64,000 nt of DNA from Gemmatimonadota bacterium (GTDB lineage: Bacteria > Gemmatimonadota > Gemmatimonadetes > Longimicrobiales > Gaopeijiaceae). The stretch spans positions 1 through 64,000 of the forward strand of contig JAGWBQ010000007.1 in assembly GCA_021295815.1 (NCBI GenBank), read 5' to 3'. The position numbers were made by a program, and so were the translations under genes. The notes beneath the pieces were generated by a model. It was given only the letters and a program-made list of their open reading frames with translations. It searched no databases and was not told the DNA's origin. Shown here piece by piece: positions 11,105 to 19,984 of this stretch (the stretch's first letter is position 1; every line of letters starts with the position of its first letter).

Positions 11105-12775
11105 ATGGCAAAGAACGGAATCCTCGGTCTCGTCCTCCGCGTGAGGGTCTACCTCGCCATCGCTCTCGCGGTGCTCGTAGGTACCTGGCTTCTCCAAATG
11201 GGGATCGGCAGGGCCGAAGAACGGAACCCGGGCGAACAGCTCTTCCGGGCGGTGGTGGAGCGTGTCGAGGAGGATTTCGTCGGCGAGGTGGACACCGAGC
11301 TCCTCTACCGGGCGGCGATCGAGGCCCTGCTCGGCGAGCTGGACGACCCGTACTCCTCCTATGTCCCGGCGCGCGCTTACGAGAACATGCGCATCCAGAC
11401 CGAAGGGGACTACGGCGGACTCGGGCTGGAGATCGTGAACCGCGCGGCCGGCGTCACGGTCGTCCACACCATCCCGGGCACTCCCGGGCATCGCGCCGGA
11501 ATCAGGGAGGGCGATTCCTTTTTCGAGATCGACGGCATCCGGGCCGATACGTTGAGAACGGAACAGACCGCTATTCTGCTGCGCGGCAGGCCGGGTTCGA
11601 GCGTGCACGTGAGAATGCTTCGTCCGGGCATCGAACATCCGATCGACTTCGAAATCGAACGCGCGACCATCAGGCTCAGGGCGGTGCCTTTCGGTCTGCT
11701 CCTCGACGGAATCGCCTACGTCCCTCTCGAGACCTTCCGCGAGACCGCAACCAGGGAAATCGGAGAGGCGATCGACTCCCTCGCCGCAGCCGCCCGGGAC
11801 AGCGGACTTCCCGGCCTGAAAGGGCTGGTGCTCGACCTGCGCGACAACCCCGGCGGACTCCTGAACGAAGGGGTGAAGGCCACGGACCTCTTCCTGGACG
11901 AAGGGCTGGGCGTGGTGGAGACTCGGGCGAGGAACGGGCGCGGGAACGTGACTTACGCCGCCACTTCCCGAGACCGGTACCCGGAGCTTCCCATGGTCGT
12001 ACTCGTGAACGGGTCGAGCGCGTCGGCTTCGGAGATTCTCGCCGGGGCCCTGCAGGATCACGACCGGGCGCTCGTTCTCGGCGAGACCACTTTCGGCAAG
12101 GGATCCGTCCAGACCTACTACTCGTTTCCGCAGGGAGACGCGCTCAGGCTGACGACGGCGAGCTGGTATACTCCGGCTGGCCGCTCCATCTCCCGTTTCT
12201 TCGACGAAGCCGAGACCGCAGGTGGGGACGCGGCGGAGACGGAGATAGGTGACGCACCCGAGGACCAGGTCGCCGAGGACGACGGCGGATGGACGGAGCG
12301 GCTTACCATCGGTGGACGCCGGGTCGCCCCGGTGGATACGGCCGGACGTCCACGGTTCGAGTCGACGTCCGGGAGGATGCTCTACGGTGGCGGCGGAGTT
12401 GTGCCCGATCGCTTCGTCCTCCCGGAGCTGCTCCTTCCCGACGAGGAGAAAGGCCTGCGCGAGATAGCGCTGCTGGGAGGGAGGTACGCTGCGGAGAGCT
12501 TCGATTTCGCGGTGACGTACGTGCGCGACAACCCCGGCCTCGAGGTCGGCTTCGACCTGAGCGAGGAAGATCTCGATGAATTCGTCGCCCGCCTGGTGGA
12601 GCTGGATGAGACCATCGATCTCGTAACCGTCTCGGGCGCGCGTCGGTTCTTCCGCTACGGACTGGAGCGCGAGATCGCCCAGCAGGCCTTCGGCGACAAG
12701 GGCGCCCTGCTCCAGGTCATGGAATTCGACAGGCAGCTCGCCGCCGCCCTCGACATCCTCGCGGAAAGCGGCTGA
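11105..12775 (+). CDS. C-terminal processing peptidase, S41 family
   Basis: 556 residues from the ATG at 11105, one base after the tmk stop. A longer frame exists upstream but would overlap tmk by 110 bases. Residues about 8-28 form one membrane anchor or signal anchor. A PDZ domain (about 85-170, 'GGLGLEIVNR') and the S41 catalytic domain follow. 'SSASASE' spans residues 304-310, and Lys332 lies in 'FGKGSVQ'. The Ser307 to Lys332 distance of 25 equals that of the Ser/Lys dyad in E. coli Prc, so Ser307 is the likely nucleophile. An acidic insert (about 385-415) lies after the catalytic Lys. It is predicted to act in the periplasm on tails of envelope proteins. Confidence 0.93.
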   Translation: MAKNGILGLVLRVRVYLAIALAVLVGTWLLQMGIGRAEERNPGEQLFRAVVERVEEDFVGEVDTELLYRAAIEALLGELDDPYSSYVPARAYENMRIQTEGDYGGLGLEIVNRAAGVTVVHTIPGTPGHRAGIREGDSFFEIDGIRADTLRTEQTAILLRGRPGSSVHVRMLRPGIEHPIDFEIERATIRLRAVPFGLLLDGIAYVPLETFRETATREIGEAIDSLAAAARDSGLPGLKGLVLDLRDNPGGLLNEGVKATDLFLDEGLGVVETRARNGRGNVTYAATSRDRYPELPMVVLVNGSSASASEILAGALQDHDRALVLGETTFGKGSVQTYYSFPQGDALRLTTASWYTPAGRSISRFFDEAETAGGDAAETEIGDAPEDQVAEDDGGWTERLTIGGRRVAPVDTAGRPRFESTSGRMLYGGGGVVPDRFVLPELLLPDEEKGLREIALLGGRYAAESFDFAVTYVRDNPGLEVGFDLSEEDLDEFVARLVELDETIDLVTVSGARRFFRYGLEREIAQQAFGDKGALLQVMEFDRQLAAALDILAESG

Positions 12776-12867
12776 CGCCTGTTTGGGCCGCTTCTCCGAT
12801 GGGATTCGGATAGTCGAAGTCCCGTTTCGCCATCCAAACGCCCCATCCGAACCGTTAACGTTCAGTC

Positions 12868-13899
12868 ATGACCGCTGCAGCTTTCGTGGAGATGGTTCGG
12901 GGCGGGCTCGTGGAGTCGAGCCACGCCGTTCATGCAGCCGTCGTCGATGTGCGCGGAGGTCTCGTGGCGAGCGCGGGAGATCCCGACCGGCCCACTCACT
13001 TTCGTTCCGCAGCCAAACCTATCCAGGCTCTTCCGCTCGTCGAGGATGGAGTCGTCGACGATCTCGGTCTGACCGATGAGGAGCTGGCCGTCTGCTGCGC
13101 CTCGCACGGCGCCGAACCGGCCCACCTCGAGGCCGTGCGCTCGATACTGCGCCGCGCCGGCGTGGGGGAGGAGGCACTCCGCTGCGGCGCCGAACGCCCG
13201 CTCCGCCCGGCGAGCGGAACCGGCTGTGCAAGCATGTCTCCCGAAGGCGGTCCGCTTCCCATCCATCACAATTGCTCCGGCAAGCACGCCGGCATGCTTG
13301 CGCTGGCGAGCGCGATGGGCTGGCAAACGGAAGCCTATCACCGGCCCGCGCATCCGGTTCAGAGGCGGATGCACAGGGAGGTCGCCCGCTGGACGGGTCT
13401 GGATCCCCAGGATCTGGTGACAGCCGTGGACGGCTGCGGAGTTCAGTGCTTCGGCGGCCCCCTGCGCGCTTTGGCCACCGCCATGGCTCGGCTCGGAGAC
13501 GCCGCACGGAAAGGCGAAGCCGCCGCTCGGGTCATCCACGCCATGATCGACCACCCCTTCATGGTCGGAGGAAGCGGGCGAACCTGCACCGACGTGATGG
13601 CCCGCGCGGGCGGGCTGACCTTCGTGAAAGTCGGAGCTGAAGGCGTCTTCGTGGGAGGCCTGCCCGAAGAAGGCGTCGGCTTCGCCCTCAAGGTGGCCGA
13701 CGGGGCCTGGCGCGCAGCCAACGTCGCCGTGGTCGCCCTGCTCGCCGAATTGGGAGCGCTCGACGAGCAGATGCTCGCGGCTCTGGCGGACCATGCCCGG
13801 CCGCGGGTGTCGAACTCGAGGGGTGAGGAGGTAGGCTTCCTACGGATGCGCGGACCGTGCCTGACCGCGAAACTCGGAGCACCGGCCCGTCGTGCGTAA
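12868..13899 (+). CDS. L-asparaginase, class of Rhizobium etli ReAV (Asparaginase_II family)
   Basis: 343 residues. It hydrolyses asparagine to aspartate and ammonia. It is not related to the E. coli type. Residues matching the zinc-containing ReAV-type active site (numbering one lower or one higher than I remember for ReAV) are all present: Ser47 and Lys50 in 'RSAAKP', Ser79 in 'CASHG', Cys136 and Lys139 in 'NCSGKH', and Cys190 in 'VDGCGV'. There is no signal peptide, so it is cytoplasmic. A 92-bp gap precedes it, and its 3' end overlaps obgE by 8 bases. Confidence 0.9.
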   Translation: MTAAAFVEMVRGGLVESSHAVHAAVVDVRGGLVASAGDPDRPTHFRSAAKPIQALPLVEDGVVDDLGLTDEELAVCCASHGAEPAHLEAVRSILRRAGVGEEALRCGAERPLRPASGTGCASMSPEGGPLPIHHNCSGKHAGMLALASAMGWQTEAYHRPAHPVQRRMHREVARWTGLDPQDLVTAVDGCGVQCFGGPLRALATAMARLGDAARKGEAAARVIHAMIDHPFMVGGSGRTCTDVMARAGGLTFVKVGAEGVFVGGLPEEGVGFALKVADGAWRAANVAVVALLAELGALDEQMLAALADHARPRVSNSRGEEVGFLRMRGPCLTAKLGAPARRA

Positions 13900-14905
13900 G
13901 CCTGCCGCCGCCTTCGTCGATCGCGCGGTCGTCGAGGTGATCGCCGGAACCGGCGGATCGGGGTCGGATGCCTTCCGGCGAGAGAAAGGTGTGCCCCGGG
14001 GCGGACCGGCCGGAGGAGACGGCGGACGCGGCGGCGATGTCGTCTTCCAGGGCGACGTCCAGCTCTCGACGCTTCTCGACTGCACATACCGGCGCCACTA
14101 TCGCGCCGGCAGAGGCGGCCATGGGGAGGGCAAGAACCGAACGGGCCGGAGCGGAGCCGACTGCGTGGTGCGCGTGCCGCTTGGCTCGGCGATCTTCGAT
14201 GCCGACACCGGCGAGCAGCTCGGCGAGCTCCTGACGGAGGGCGAGGAACTGGTGGTGGCGCGCGGCGGCCGGGGGGGACGCGGAAACACCCATTTCGTCA
14301 CACCGTCCCGCCAGGCTCCCCGGCGCTGGGAGCCCGGTGAGGAAGGCGAGAGCCGCCGTCTGCGCATCGAACTCTCGCTCATGGCGGACGTGGGACTCGT
14401 CGGCCCACCCAACGCCGGCAAGTCCACGCTCCTTTCCGCGGTCTCCGACGCCCGCCCCAAGGTGGCCGACTATCCGTTCACCACCCTGGAGCCGAATCTG
14501 GGAGTCGCGGCCCTTCCCGGCTTTCGCTCCCTCGTGATCGCCGACGTGCCGGGCATAATCGAAGGCGCGCACGAAGGACGCGGCCTCGGTCACCAGTTCC
14601 TGCGCCATATCGAGCGGACCCGCGCACTGGCGCTCACAGTGCCGGTGGACGCGGAGGACCCGCAGTCCGAGCTGGATAGGCTGAGGGCGGAGCTGGGTGC
14701 GCATCTGCCTGAACTCCTCGAGGTCCCCTTCGTGGTGCTCCTTACCAAGTCCGACCTCCTTGGAGACCGGGTCGCGCCGGAGCTCGCCGGTCGGGGCGCC
14801 AAGCACGTGCTCGTCGTCTCCGCCGTGACCCGGAAAGGTCTCGACGAGACGCTGGAAGCGCTGTGGCGATGCTCCAACTCCACCGACCAGGGAGATACCC
14901 GGTGA
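13892..14905 (+). CDS. obgE: Obg-family GTPase
   Basis: 337 residues. The glycine-rich Obg fold is at residues 8-160 ('GGPAGGDGGRGGDVVF'). The G1 loop is 'GPPNAGKS' (171-178), switch and G3 'ADVPGIIEGAHEGRGLG', G4 'TKSD' and G5 'SAVTRKG'. It acts in 50S ribosome assembly and growth control. The C-terminal OCT domain found in some relatives is absent, as in E. coli-length proteins. The start is a GTG at 13892 inside the end of the asparaginase gene. Its TGA overlaps the dprA GTG. Confidence 0.96.
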   Translation: MRKPAAAFVDRAVVEVIAGTGGSGSDAFRREKGVPRGGPAGGDGGRGGDVVFQGDVQLSTLLDCTYRRHYRAGRGGHGEGKNRTGRSGADCVVRVPLGSAIFDADTGEQLGELLTEGEELVVARGGRGGRGNTHFVTPSRQAPRRWEPGEEGESRRLRIELSLMADVGLVGPPNAGKSTLLSAVSDARPKVADYPFTTLEPNLGVAALPGFRSLVIADVPGIIEGAHEGRGLGHQFLRHIERTRALALTVPVDAEDPQSELDRLRAELGAHLPELLEVPFVVLLTKSDLLGDRVAPELAGRGAKHVLVVSAVTRKGLDETLEALWRCSNSTDQGDTR

Positions 14906-16008
14906 CCCAGGGTACCGAAGCCGGCTCCCATGACCTCGACGCCGGCGAGATACGGGCGCTGCTGATACTCATGGGGCTCCCCAAGGTCGGTCCGGTCGTC
15001 TTGAACAGGCTGATCCGGCGTTTCGGGTCGGCCGGAGCGGCCCTGGCCGCCGACTGGCGAAGCTTCCACCGCGTCGCCGGTCCTCGCTTCTCCGGTCGCG
15101 ACCTGCGCACCAGTTCGGAGAACCTTGCCCGCGCCGAGGAGGGTTTGACGAGGATAAGGCGGTCCGGAGCGACGGTACGACTCCGAGGTTCGCCGGGCTT
15201 CCCGCCTGGCCTCGAGGCGGCGGATACGCCGCCGGCGGCGATCTTTCTCAGGGGCCGTCCGGAAATCGTCGAACGACCGGGCATAGCCATCGTGGGCTCG
15301 AGACTCGCGACCGAAACCGGGCGCGACCTCTCCCGTCGGCTTGCCGGGGCGATCGCCGCCTGCGGCCGGCCGGTGGTCAGCGGACTTGCTCGTGGAATCG
15401 ACGCGGCCGCCCACCGAGGTGCGCTCGCTGCGGGCGGTCCGACCGTAGCCGTGCTCGGATGCGGCGTGGATGTCGCGTATCCGCGGATGAACCTGCGCAT
15501 CTTCAGGAAGATCGCGAAGGAGGGAGCCCTTGTGTCCGAGTTCGCTCCCGGAGAAGGAGCCGCACCCCACCACTTTCCCCGTCGCAATCGCATAATCGCG
15601 GCCCTTTCCGAGGTCGTGGTGGTGGTTGAGGCGGGGCGGAAGAGCGGGGCCATGATCACGGTGGAGCATGCGCTCCGGCAGGGCAAGGACGTCTGGGTGG
15701 CGCCAGGTCCGGCCGGGGCTTCGGGGTGGCTGGGCGGCCGGGCGCTGATCGCCGAGGGCGCTACCCGGCTCGAGTCGATCGACGAGTTCATCACCCGAAC
15801 CTGCGGCGGGCCCGCGCGTCCCGAGGAGCCGGCGCTTCCGCCCGAAGAGGCGGCGCTCTTCGCCCGACTCGGTTCCGAGCCGGTTTCGGTGGACGAGCTC
15901 GCCTCCGGTCCCGAGGACGTGCCCCGGACCCTGTGCGTGCTGGCGACGCTCGAGGTGGATGGGTTGGTGGAGAGCTGCCCGGGGGCGCAATTCCGCCGCA
16001 GCAGGTGA
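14902..16008 (+). CDS. dprA: DNA-processing protein A
   Basis: 368 residues from the GTG at 14902, which overlaps the obgE stop as GTGA and has GGGAG eight bases upstream. A start 13 codons earlier is less likely. DprA loads RecA on incoming single-stranded DNA during transformation. It has an N-terminal helix-hairpin segment ('LPKVGPVVLNRLIRRFG'), then the Rossmann-like core ('AIVGSRLATETG', 'SGLARGIDAAAHRGAL', 'RRNRIIAALSE', 'SGAMITVEHAL') and a C-terminal winged helix (about 315-365). The family lets one predict, but not prove, natural competence. Confidence 0.95.
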   Translation: MTQGTEAGSHDLDAGEIRALLILMGLPKVGPVVLNRLIRRFGSAGAALAADWRSFHRVAGPRFSGRDLRTSSENLARAEEGLTRIRRSGATVRLRGSPGFPPGLEAADTPPAAIFLRGRPEIVERPGIAIVGSRLATETGRDLSRRLAGAIAACGRPVVSGLARGIDAAAHRGALAAGGPTVAVLGCGVDVAYPRMNLRIFRKIAKEGALVSEFAPGEGAAPHHFPRRNRIIAALSEVVVVVEAGRKSGAMITVEHALRQGKDVWVAPGPAGASGWLGGRALIAEGATRLESIDEFITRTCGGPARPEEPALPPEEAALFARLGSEPVSVDELASGPEDVPRTLCVLATLEVDGLVESCPGAQFRRSR

Positions 16009-17270
16009 CGGAGCCGGCGGTCGCCGCCACCCAGGAGACCCGTGGTCGAGCCTCTCACGCCATCCACGGACCGCCCGTCCGCCACCTCTACGTTCACGCC
16101 CCTTTTTGCGCACGCCGCTGCTTCTACTGCGACTTCGCGGTTCACGTCGATCCGGAGCCGTCCGGCGCCGGACCGAGGTCCGGAGACGATTCCGCGACTC
16201 CCGGTCCGGGCGGCGGGACTCGGGCTTGGCTGGCAGCTCTCGCGGGTGAGCTCGCCTCCACCCGACGCGAGGGCGTCTTCGCGCTCGCGCCTCGGTTGAG
16301 AACGCTCTACGTCGGCGGCGGCACACCATCGCTCCTGGGCCCCGAGTCCATGAACGCCCTCAGGAGCTTGCTGGGCGAGACTCGGTTCGAAGACCCCGAT
16401 CTGGAGTGGACCGGCGAGGCGAATCCGGAGAGCTTCGACCTGGAGTTGGCGGAAGCCTGGCGACGAGCGGGGGTCAACCGTCTATCGCTGGGGCAGCAGT
16501 CCTTCCACGAACCGACGCTGCGCTGGATGGGACGGCTCCACGGATCGGAGGGCGGCGCTCGGGCTCTCTCCGCCGCTCGTGATGCGGGCTTCGACAACGT
16601 GAGCATCGACCTCATGTTCGGGCTGCCCCGAAGGCTCGGGCGCGACTGGACCCGAGACCTCGACAAGGCGCTGGCGCTCGAACCCGAGCACGTCAGCCTC
16701 TACGGACTTACTGTGGAGGAGCGAACTCCGCTCGGACGCGCGGTAGCTGAAGGAAAGGAGGCCGTAGCTGACGAAGAGCGCTATCGGGAGGAGTATCTGG
16801 AGGCGGCGGAGACGCTGGCTAGGGCCGGCTACGATCACTACGAACTCTCCAACTTCGCGCTCGAGGGACGGCAGAGTCGTCACAACTCGGCCTGCTGGCT
16901 GGGAAGCCCTTACCTCGGCATCGGCAACGGCGCCCACTCCTACGCCCATCCGCTGCGGCGCTGGAACGAACCGGACTGGGAGGAATACCACCGCCGAGCG
17001 ATCGGAGGGGATCTCCCGGAGGCGGGACGCGAGCTTCTGACTCCGGATGCGGAGAGGTTGGAGCGGGTCTGGCTTGCTCTTCGTACCCGGCGCGGGCTCG
17101 AACTGGAACGGGCAGGGGACGGTGCGGCCCGAGAGAGCGCCCGGCAACTGATCCGGCGCTGGCAGCGACACGACCGGGCGGTTGTAGGGGCGGGACGCGT
17201 GCGGCTGACTCCCAAGGGCTGGCTCCTGCTGGATTCGCTCGCTGTCGAACTCGCCGAACTCCTGCGGTAG
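16005..17270 (+). CDS. hemW: Radical SAM protein HemW (heme chaperone)
   Basis: 421 residues. The iron-sulfur motif is 'CARRCFYC' (CxxxCxxC) near residue 33. Its first aromatic context 'YVHAPFC' and 'LYVGGGTPSLL', 'NRLSLGQQSF' and 'LYGLTVEERTPL' are HemW signatures. The family binds and delivers heme. It is related to the anaerobic coproporphyrinogen oxidase HemN but lacks that enzyme's extra motifs. A hydrophilic insert of about 25 residues, rich in Gly and Pro, lies after the iron-sulfur site. The start is a GTG at 16005 overlapping the dprA stop as GTGA. Confidence 0.92.
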   Translation: MTEPAVAATQETRGRASHAIHGPPVRHLYVHAPFCARRCFYCDFAVHVDPEPSGAGPRSGDDSATPGPGGGTRAWLAALAGELASTRREGVFALAPRLRTLYVGGGTPSLLGPESMNALRSLLGETRFEDPDLEWTGEANPESFDLELAEAWRRAGVNRLSLGQQSFHEPTLRWMGRLHGSEGGARALSAARDAGFDNVSIDLMFGLPRRLGRDWTRDLDKALALEPEHVSLYGLTVEERTPLGRAVAEGKEAVADEERYREEYLEAAETLARAGYDHYELSNFALEGRQSRHNSACWLGSPYLGIGNGAHSYAHPLRRWNEPDWEEYHRRAIGGDLPEAGRELLTPDAERLERVWLALRTRRGLELERAGDGAARESARQLIRRWQRHDRAVVGAGRVRLTPKGWLLLDSLAVELAELLR

Positions 17271-17320
17271 GTCGAGCGGACAGCCGCGTGCCGCAGAGCC
17301 ATATAGAGTAGATTTGCAAG

Positions 17321-18394
17321 GTGACCGCCTTGAACCCACTACCCATTTCCAGCTCCGAGCTCAGTGACCGCGAGCGCGACGTCCTCGAGGCGGTGGTACG
17401 CCGATATGTGGACACGGCCGAGCCTGCGGGTAGCCGAACGTTGGCCAGGGCTTACGATCTGGGGGTTTCGGCTGCGACCATCCGCAACACCATGGCCGAC
17501 CTCGAAGAGAAGGGCTACCTGTCTCACCCGCACACATCCGCAGGCAGGGTGCCGACCGATCTGGCCTATCGCTTCTTCGTGGATTCGGTGATGTCTCCTC
17601 GGAGGATGAGCGGCGAGGCGAAGAGATTCATCAGGAGCGAGCTCGACGTGGCGGGCGCCTCGGCCATCGAGCGTCTCATCCGCCAGGCGGTTCGCGCCAT
17701 CTCGCTCTTTTCAGACGAACTCGGCGTGGCGGTCTCGCCCACACTCCGGGACGCCGTGCTCGAACGCGTCGATCTGATACGGGTGTCGAGCGACAAGGTG
17801 ATGCTCGTGAGCACGGTAACCGGTGGCATAGCTAGGACCCTTTACGCTCACCTCTCCGTCGAGATCGGGTCGCAAGCGCTGGCGCGCATAGCCCAGGCCA
17901 TGAACGAACGTCTCTCGGGCCTGACTCTCCGCGAGCTCGGGCTGACTCTCCACGACCGGATGAGGGACACGCACCTCGGCGATCCGGGAGCGGAGGAGCT
18001 GGTCAACATCTTCGTGCAGTCGGGGCCCGACCTCTTCGAGTCCCCTCCTCTGACCGGCTCCACGGTCATGCTCGGCCAAGCGAGCGTTCTCGCCAACCAG
18101 CCGGAGTTCGCGCGCAGCGAGCAGCTCAAGGGTCTCATAAGCTTGACCGAACGGAGAGATGTTCTCGCCCGGGCTATGGGCGGCCATCGGCGGCGAGGCG
18201 GTCTGGTGGTCACCATCGGAGGCGAGAACGACTCCGAGGAGCTCTCGAACTTCACCTTGGTGACCTCCGAGTATCGGGCCGGCGGTCTCAAAGGAGTGAT
18301 CGGAGTGATCGGCCCGACCCGCATGGCGTACGAAAAGGTCGTGACGATAGTGGACTACACCTCAACCGTGATGACGACGATGCTGGAGAGCTGA
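17321..18394 (+). CDS. hrcA: Heat-shock repressor HrcA
   Basis: 357 residues. An N-terminal winged helix ('VSAATIRNTMADLEEKGYL', 'HTSAGRVPTD') is followed by the GAF-like and dimerisation regions ('GLKGVIGVIGPTRMAYEKVV' at the C-terminus). It represses groE and dnaK operons by binding the CIRCE inverted repeat. The start is a GTG at 17321. No CIRCE (TTAGCACTC-N9-GAGTGCTAA) can be seen in the 50 bases upstream. The TGA overlaps the dnaJ ATG (TGATG); grpE and dnaK, often between the two, are not here. Confidence 0.95.
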   Translation: MTALNPLPISSSELSDRERDVLEAVVRRYVDTAEPAGSRTLARAYDLGVSAATIRNTMADLEEKGYLSHPHTSAGRVPTDLAYRFFVDSVMSPRRMSGEAKRFIRSELDVAGASAIERLIRQAVRAISLFSDELGVAVSPTLRDAVLERVDLIRVSSDKVMLVSTVTGGIARTLYAHLSVEIGSQALARIAQAMNERLSGLTLRELGLTLHDRMRDTHLGDPGAEELVNIFVQSGPDLFESPPLTGSTVMLGQASVLANQPEFARSEQLKGLISLTERRDVLARAMGGHRRRGGLVVTIGGENDSEELSNFTLVTSEYRAGGLKGVIGVIGPTRMAYEKVVTIVDYTSTVMTTMLES

Positions 18395-19566
18395 TGGCCG
18401 ACTACTACGACCTGCTCGGGGTACCCAAGGACGCGAGCGCCGAGCAGATAAAGAGAGCCTATCGCAAGCAGGCGCTCAAGTACCACCCCGATCGCAACCA
18501 GGGGTCCGGGGAAGCCGAGGAGCTTTTCAAGGAGGCCACCCGCGCATACGAAACTCTCAAGGACCCGGACCAGCGCGCCCGCTACGACCGCTTCGGGGAG
18601 GCCGGCGTGAGCGGCGGGGGAGCGACCGGCCAACGTGGGTTCGGTTTCGACATGAACGCGGCCCTCGAGGTCTTTCTGCGCGATTTCGGCGGAGCCGGAA
18701 TGGGCGGCTTCGGTGACATTTTCGATCCCGGCGGTTCCTACCGACGCGACCGGAGCGGCGTGGAGCGGGGCGAAACCATGCGCATTCGTCTCAGGCTCAA
18801 GCTCGCCGACGTGGTCACCGGGGTTACCAGGCAGTTGAGGCTGGCTCTGCTGGAGCGTTGCCGGACCTGCTCAGGTTCGGGCTCCTCGACCGGGGCTCGG
18901 TCGGTATGCACCGTTTGCGAGGGCAGGGGAGAGATCCGGCGCCTGCAGCGTTCGATCGTCGGTCAGATGGTGACCGTCCAGCCCTGCCGGAGCTGCGGCG
19001 GCGAAGGCCGCGTCGTTTCGGATCCTTGCCGCGAATGTTCGGGGGAGGGCCGCAAACGCGAGTCGCGGACCCTGGAGGTGGAGGTTCCGCCCGGGGTCGG
19101 CTCGGAGAATTTCCTGACCCTCAAGGAACGCGGCAGCGTGGGACGGGGCGGAGGCCCGAGAGGCGACATCGTCGTGATGCTCCACGTCGAGGACGATCCC
19201 CGCTTCGAGCGAGACGGCACCATGCTGATCCACGAGGTGGCCGTCACCTTCTCGACAGCTGCCCTCGGGAGAGAGATGGAAGTCCCTACGCTCGACGGTC
19301 CCGCGAAGGTCACCGTCCCGGCCGGGGTCCAGAGCGGCGACACCCTGCGCTTGAAGGGACTGGGGCTGCCCGAGTTGCAAGGCCGAAACCGAGGTGATCA
19401 GCTCCTCAAGGTCAGGGTCTGGACTCCGGAGCAGTTGAGTCCGGAACAGGAGCGTCTCTTCCGGGAGTTGAGCGAGCTGGAAGGATCTCCGCCCGTCCCC
19501 GGAGCCGGTCCCCGGGTTATCAAGGGGTTCTGGGAGCGGGTCAAGGGCGCCTTGAGCGGGAACTGA
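18394..19566 (+). CDS. dnaJ: Chaperone DnaJ
   Basis: 390 residues. It has a J domain (1-70) with the HPD tripeptide in 'YHPDRN', a Gly/Phe region, then four CxxCxGxG zinc-binding repeats (about residues 150-215, 'CRTCSGSG', 'CTVCEGRG', 'CRSCGGEG', 'CRECSGEG'), and two C-terminal substrate-binding domains. It stimulates DnaK ATPase. It is coupled to hrcA by a TGATG overlap. Its last 26 bases overlap the end of a convergent minus-strand gene. Confidence 0.97.
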   Translation: MADYYDLLGVPKDASAEQIKRAYRKQALKYHPDRNQGSGEAEELFKEATRAYETLKDPDQRARYDRFGEAGVSGGGATGQRGFGFDMNAALEVFLRDFGGAGMGGFGDIFDPGGSYRRDRSGVERGETMRIRLRLKLADVVTGVTRQLRLALLERCRTCSGSGSSTGARSVCTVCEGRGEIRRLQRSIVGQMVTVQPCRSCGGEGRVVSDPCRECSGEGRKRESRTLEVEVPPGVGSENFLTLKERGSVGRGGGPRGDIVVMLHVEDDPRFERDGTMLIHEVAVTFSTAALGREMEVPTLDGPAKVTVPAGVQSGDTLRLKGLGLPELQGRNRGDQLLKVRVWTPEQLSPEQERLFRELSELEGSPPVPGAGPRVIKGFWERVKGALSGN

Positions 19567-19975
19567 CCAGGGTTCTCCGCGCATCCCTTTCGCTCAGCAG
19601 TACCGAACACCAGTGGGCGACCTGGGTCGGCGAGTCGGGATCGAGGTGCCTCGCAAGCCAGCGAATGGAATCGCGCATTATCAGAGCGCACCGATCACCT
19701 ACCGCCCCGGGGCTCGCGCTCGACTGCCCGAGCACCCACGGATCGGCCGTCCGAACGCCGACACGAGATTTCGGTAGCAGCCAGCGCCACGGTCCGCGCA
19801 TGGGGTCGAGCACGGTGAAGGAGTCCGGATAGCGCTCCAGGTGGCTGCGCAGGCGCCTCGCGTCCAAGGAGCGATCCACGCCGCCGCCGACGAGCCTGGT
19901 AACCTCGCTAAGCTTGACGGCGGGGAACGGATGCTCCGCCAGAGCCTGCAGGGCTGCTGCGGCTATCCGGTCCAA
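19541..19975 (-). CDS. Unknown protein at the end of the SusC/SusD unit
   Basis: 144 residues. It starts at a TTG (19975) only 9 bases after the susD stop and ends inside the 3' end of convergent dnaJ. The first 75 residues look like a small helical DNA-binding or scaffold fold ('AAALQALAEHPFPAVKLSEV', then Arg-rich helices and 'PWRWLLP'). The middle is low complexity. The C-terminal third is a second helical region with several Trp and Arg. No family is recognised. Co-directional placement suggests co-transcription with susD. The unusual start codon and overlap make the gene less certain than its neighbours. Confidence 0.5.
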   Translation of the reverse strand: MDRIAAAALQALAEHPFPAVKLSEVTRLVGGGVDRSLDARRLRSHLERYPDSFTVLDPMRGPWRWLLPKSRVGVRTADPWVLGQSSASPGAVGDRCALIMRDSIRWLARHLDPDSPTQVAHWCSVLLSERDARRTLVSSRSRRP

Positions 19976-19984
19976 GGTGTTCGT

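Noticed and set aside
17271-17320. CIRCE element in front of hrcA
   Set aside because: No TTAGCACTC-N9-GAGTGCTAA or close variant is present in the gap.
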